24,664 bases of DNA from an uncultured Erysipelotrichaceae bacterium (lineage in GTDB: Bacteria > Bacillota_I > Bacilli_A > Erysipelotrichales > Erysipelotrichaceae): NCBI GenBank assembly GCA_902782955.1, contig CACZPD010000228.1:1-24664 (forward strand). Direction: 5' to 3'. The position numbers were made by a program, and so were the translations under genes. The notes under the pieces are model-generated. The model saw only the letters and a list, made by a program, of their open reading frames with translations, was not told the DNA's origin and made no database searches. Positions 23,436 to 24,664 of this stretch are shown in pieces (position 1 is the first letter of the stretch; each line of letters begins with the position of its first letter).

Positions 23436-24664
23436 TTGTCAAAGAAATCTTTCAGACGTTTGGAACGGGTCGGATGCTTCAGCTTGCGGAGCGCTTTCGC
23501 TTCGATCTGACGGATCCTCTCACGGGTAACGTTGAATTCACGTCCGACTTCCTCGAGGGTGCGCGTCCTGCCGTCATACAGGCCGAAGCGCAGACGGAGA
23601 ACCTTCTCCTCCCTTTCCGTCAGTCCGGAAAGCACGTTGTTGATCTCATCCTTCAGCAGCTGGTTGTTGGCATACTGATCCGGGCTCATCGCGTCCTTGT
23701 CTTCGATGAAATCACCCAGATGGGAATCGTCTTCCTCACCGATCGGAGTTTCCAGGGAGACCGGTTCAAGGGCGATCTTCTGGATCTCGCGTACTTTTTC
23801 CGGAGAGATGCCGTCCATTCTGGCACTGATCTCCTCCGCTGTCGGATCCCTGCCGAGCTCCTGGATGAGCTGGCGCTGGATACGTGTCAGCTTGTTGATG
23901 GTCTCGACCATATGGACCGGGATACGGATCGTCCTTGCCTGGTCCGCGATCGCTCTCGTGATCGCCTGTCGGATCCACCATGTCGCATACGTACTGAACT
24001 TGAATCCTTTTGTATAATCAAATTTCTCAACTGCCTTGACCAGGCCCATGTTTCCTTCCTGGATCAGGTCCAGGAACAGCATGCCTCGTCCGACATATTT
24101 TTTCGCAATCGATACGACCAGACGGAGGTTGCTGGAGATCAGGATATTCTTCGCTTCCTCATCCCCTGCTTCGATACGCTTGGCGATCTCCGGTTCATCC
24201 TCCGGCTTCAGAAGCGGGACACGCCCGATCTCCTTCAGATACATCTTGACCGGGTCATTCAGCTGGATGCTCGTATTTGCCTTGGAAAGAACAGCGGATA
24301 CGGAAACATTGCGGAAACTCAGTTCATCATCGAGATCTTCATCACCGTCTTCCCTGTCCGAACCGAGCAGGTCATCGTCATCTTCCTCCGCTTCCAGCGG
24401 TTCAAGATCCTGGTCTTCCGAGATCTTGATATCCTCATCGTTGAACCATTCCCACAACAGTTCCAGATCATCGTCAGTCATGTCCAGGTGTTCCAGGGAA
24501 GACATGATGTCCTTCTGGTAAATGATGCCTTCCTTCCGGTATGTTTCCCTGTATTCTTCTTTCAGTTCATCCAGATCCTTGTAATTCTTATATCCGGCGC
24601 TGTTAACAGAAAGCAGTTCCCGGTGCGGCTGTTCCTCTTTTACTTCCGGTACGGAAACAGGTTC
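23432..24664 (-). CDS. rpoD: Primary sigma factor (sigma-A/RpoD), start outside window
   Basis: Housekeeping sigma factor that directs RNA polymerase to TATAAT/TTGACA promoters. The frame is open from the stop at 23432 to the right edge, giving 410 visible residues; the first Met in frame (24505) is internal. Upstream of it the translation reads like sigma region 1.1 (DLDELKEEY, then [30 protein letters not shown]), so the true start lies beyond the window. Next come an acidic linker, region 1.2 ([16 protein letters not shown]), region 2 ([29 protein letters not shown]), region 3 ([14 protein letters not shown]) and region 4 with the helix-turn-helix ([30 protein letters not shown]). It is co-transcribed with trmK. 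The usual upstream gene would be dnaG, not visible here. Confidence 0.97.
   Translation of the reverse strand, partial: EPVSVPEVKEEQPHRELLSVNSAGYKNYKDLDELKEEYRETYRKEGIIYQKDIMSSLEHLDMTDDDLELLWEWFNDEDIKISEDQDLEPLEAEEDDDDLLGSDREDGDEDLDDELSFRNVSVSAVLSKANTSIQLNDPVKMYLKEIGRVPLLKPEDEPEIAKRIEAGDEEAKNILISSNLRLVVSIAKKYVGRGMLFLDLIQEGNMGLVKAVEKFDYTKGFKFSTYATWWIRQAITRAIADQARTIRIPVHMVETINKLTRIQRQLIQELGRDPTAEEISARMDGISPEKVREIQKIALEPVSLETPIGEEDDSHLGDFIEDKDAMSPDQYANNQLLKDEINNVLSGLTEREEKVLRLRFGLYDGRTRTLEEVGREFNVTRERIRQIEAKALRKLKHPTRSKRLKDFFDK

Noticed and set aside
24503..24505. ATG at 24505 as the rpoD start
   Set aside because: The frame continues upstream to the window edge and reads as sigma region 1.1, so this Met is internal.

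Overview
The window is about 24.7 kb of chromosome from a low-to-mid GC Bacillota. Three things suggest this: strong AGGAGG ribosome binding sites, compact same-strand operons closed by intrinsic terminators, and several classical Bacillota gene orders (rpoD-trmK, murC followed by a DUF948/YtxG-like gene, lepA-hemW). I lean towards an anaerobic Erysipelotrichia-like lineage, partly because of the superoxide reductase. That placement is inference. All genes lie on the minus strand except rpsT. I saw no rRNA, tRNA, CRISPR array, insertion sequence or prophage gene.

Reading from the left, in reverse order of transcription: positions 1-6619 hold an envelope/RNA block. pnp is followed by a clear terminator, then trmB, an uncharacterised lipoprotein, an acidic disordered protein with two copies of a V-I-S-P motif, murC, a DUF948 membrane protein and the start of a Glu/Ala-rich protein that runs off the left edge. 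The DUF948 gene has its own promoter, with a perfect catabolite-responsive element (cre) match inside a larger inverted repeat at the end of murC.

Positions 6740-12166 form a potassium-homeostasis locus transcribed as trkH - trkA - unknown 159-residue membrane protein - kdpD - kdpE. The KdpD is short. It lacks the classical N-terminal KdpD sensor but keeps a universal-stress-protein domain whose residues match the published cyclic-di-AMP binding pattern of Staphylococcus KdpD (SxS-x20-FTAxY). No kdpFABC genes are present, so the kinase/regulator pair probably acts on the Trk/Ktr uptake genes. The 295-base region upstream of trkH carries three pairs of 11-bp-phased direct repeats of the type bound by OmpR/PhoP-family regulators. 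It also carries a possible structured leader with two mutually exclusive hairpins followed by a terminator.

Positions 12189-17702 hold a desulfoferrodoxin-type superoxide reductase and a two-gene ABC system: a MacB/LolD-type ATPase and a 1431-residue FtsX-type permease. The permease's external coiled-coil region contains three tandem repeats of exactly 134 residues plus a partial fourth. The ATPase promoter sits so close to its ATG that the mRNA would be nearly leaderless.

Positions 17743-24664 hold core translation and RNA genes: rpsO with a strong extended -10 promoter and a possible autoregulatory leader, a small DUF4190-like membrane protein, hemW, lepA, fmt, the divergent rpsT, trmK and rpoD (truncated by the right edge). 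rpsO and pnp, usually adjacent in bacteria, are separated here by about 11 kb of accessory genes on the same strand. The strongest leads are the Trk-KdpDE locus with its promoter region and the repeat-built permease.
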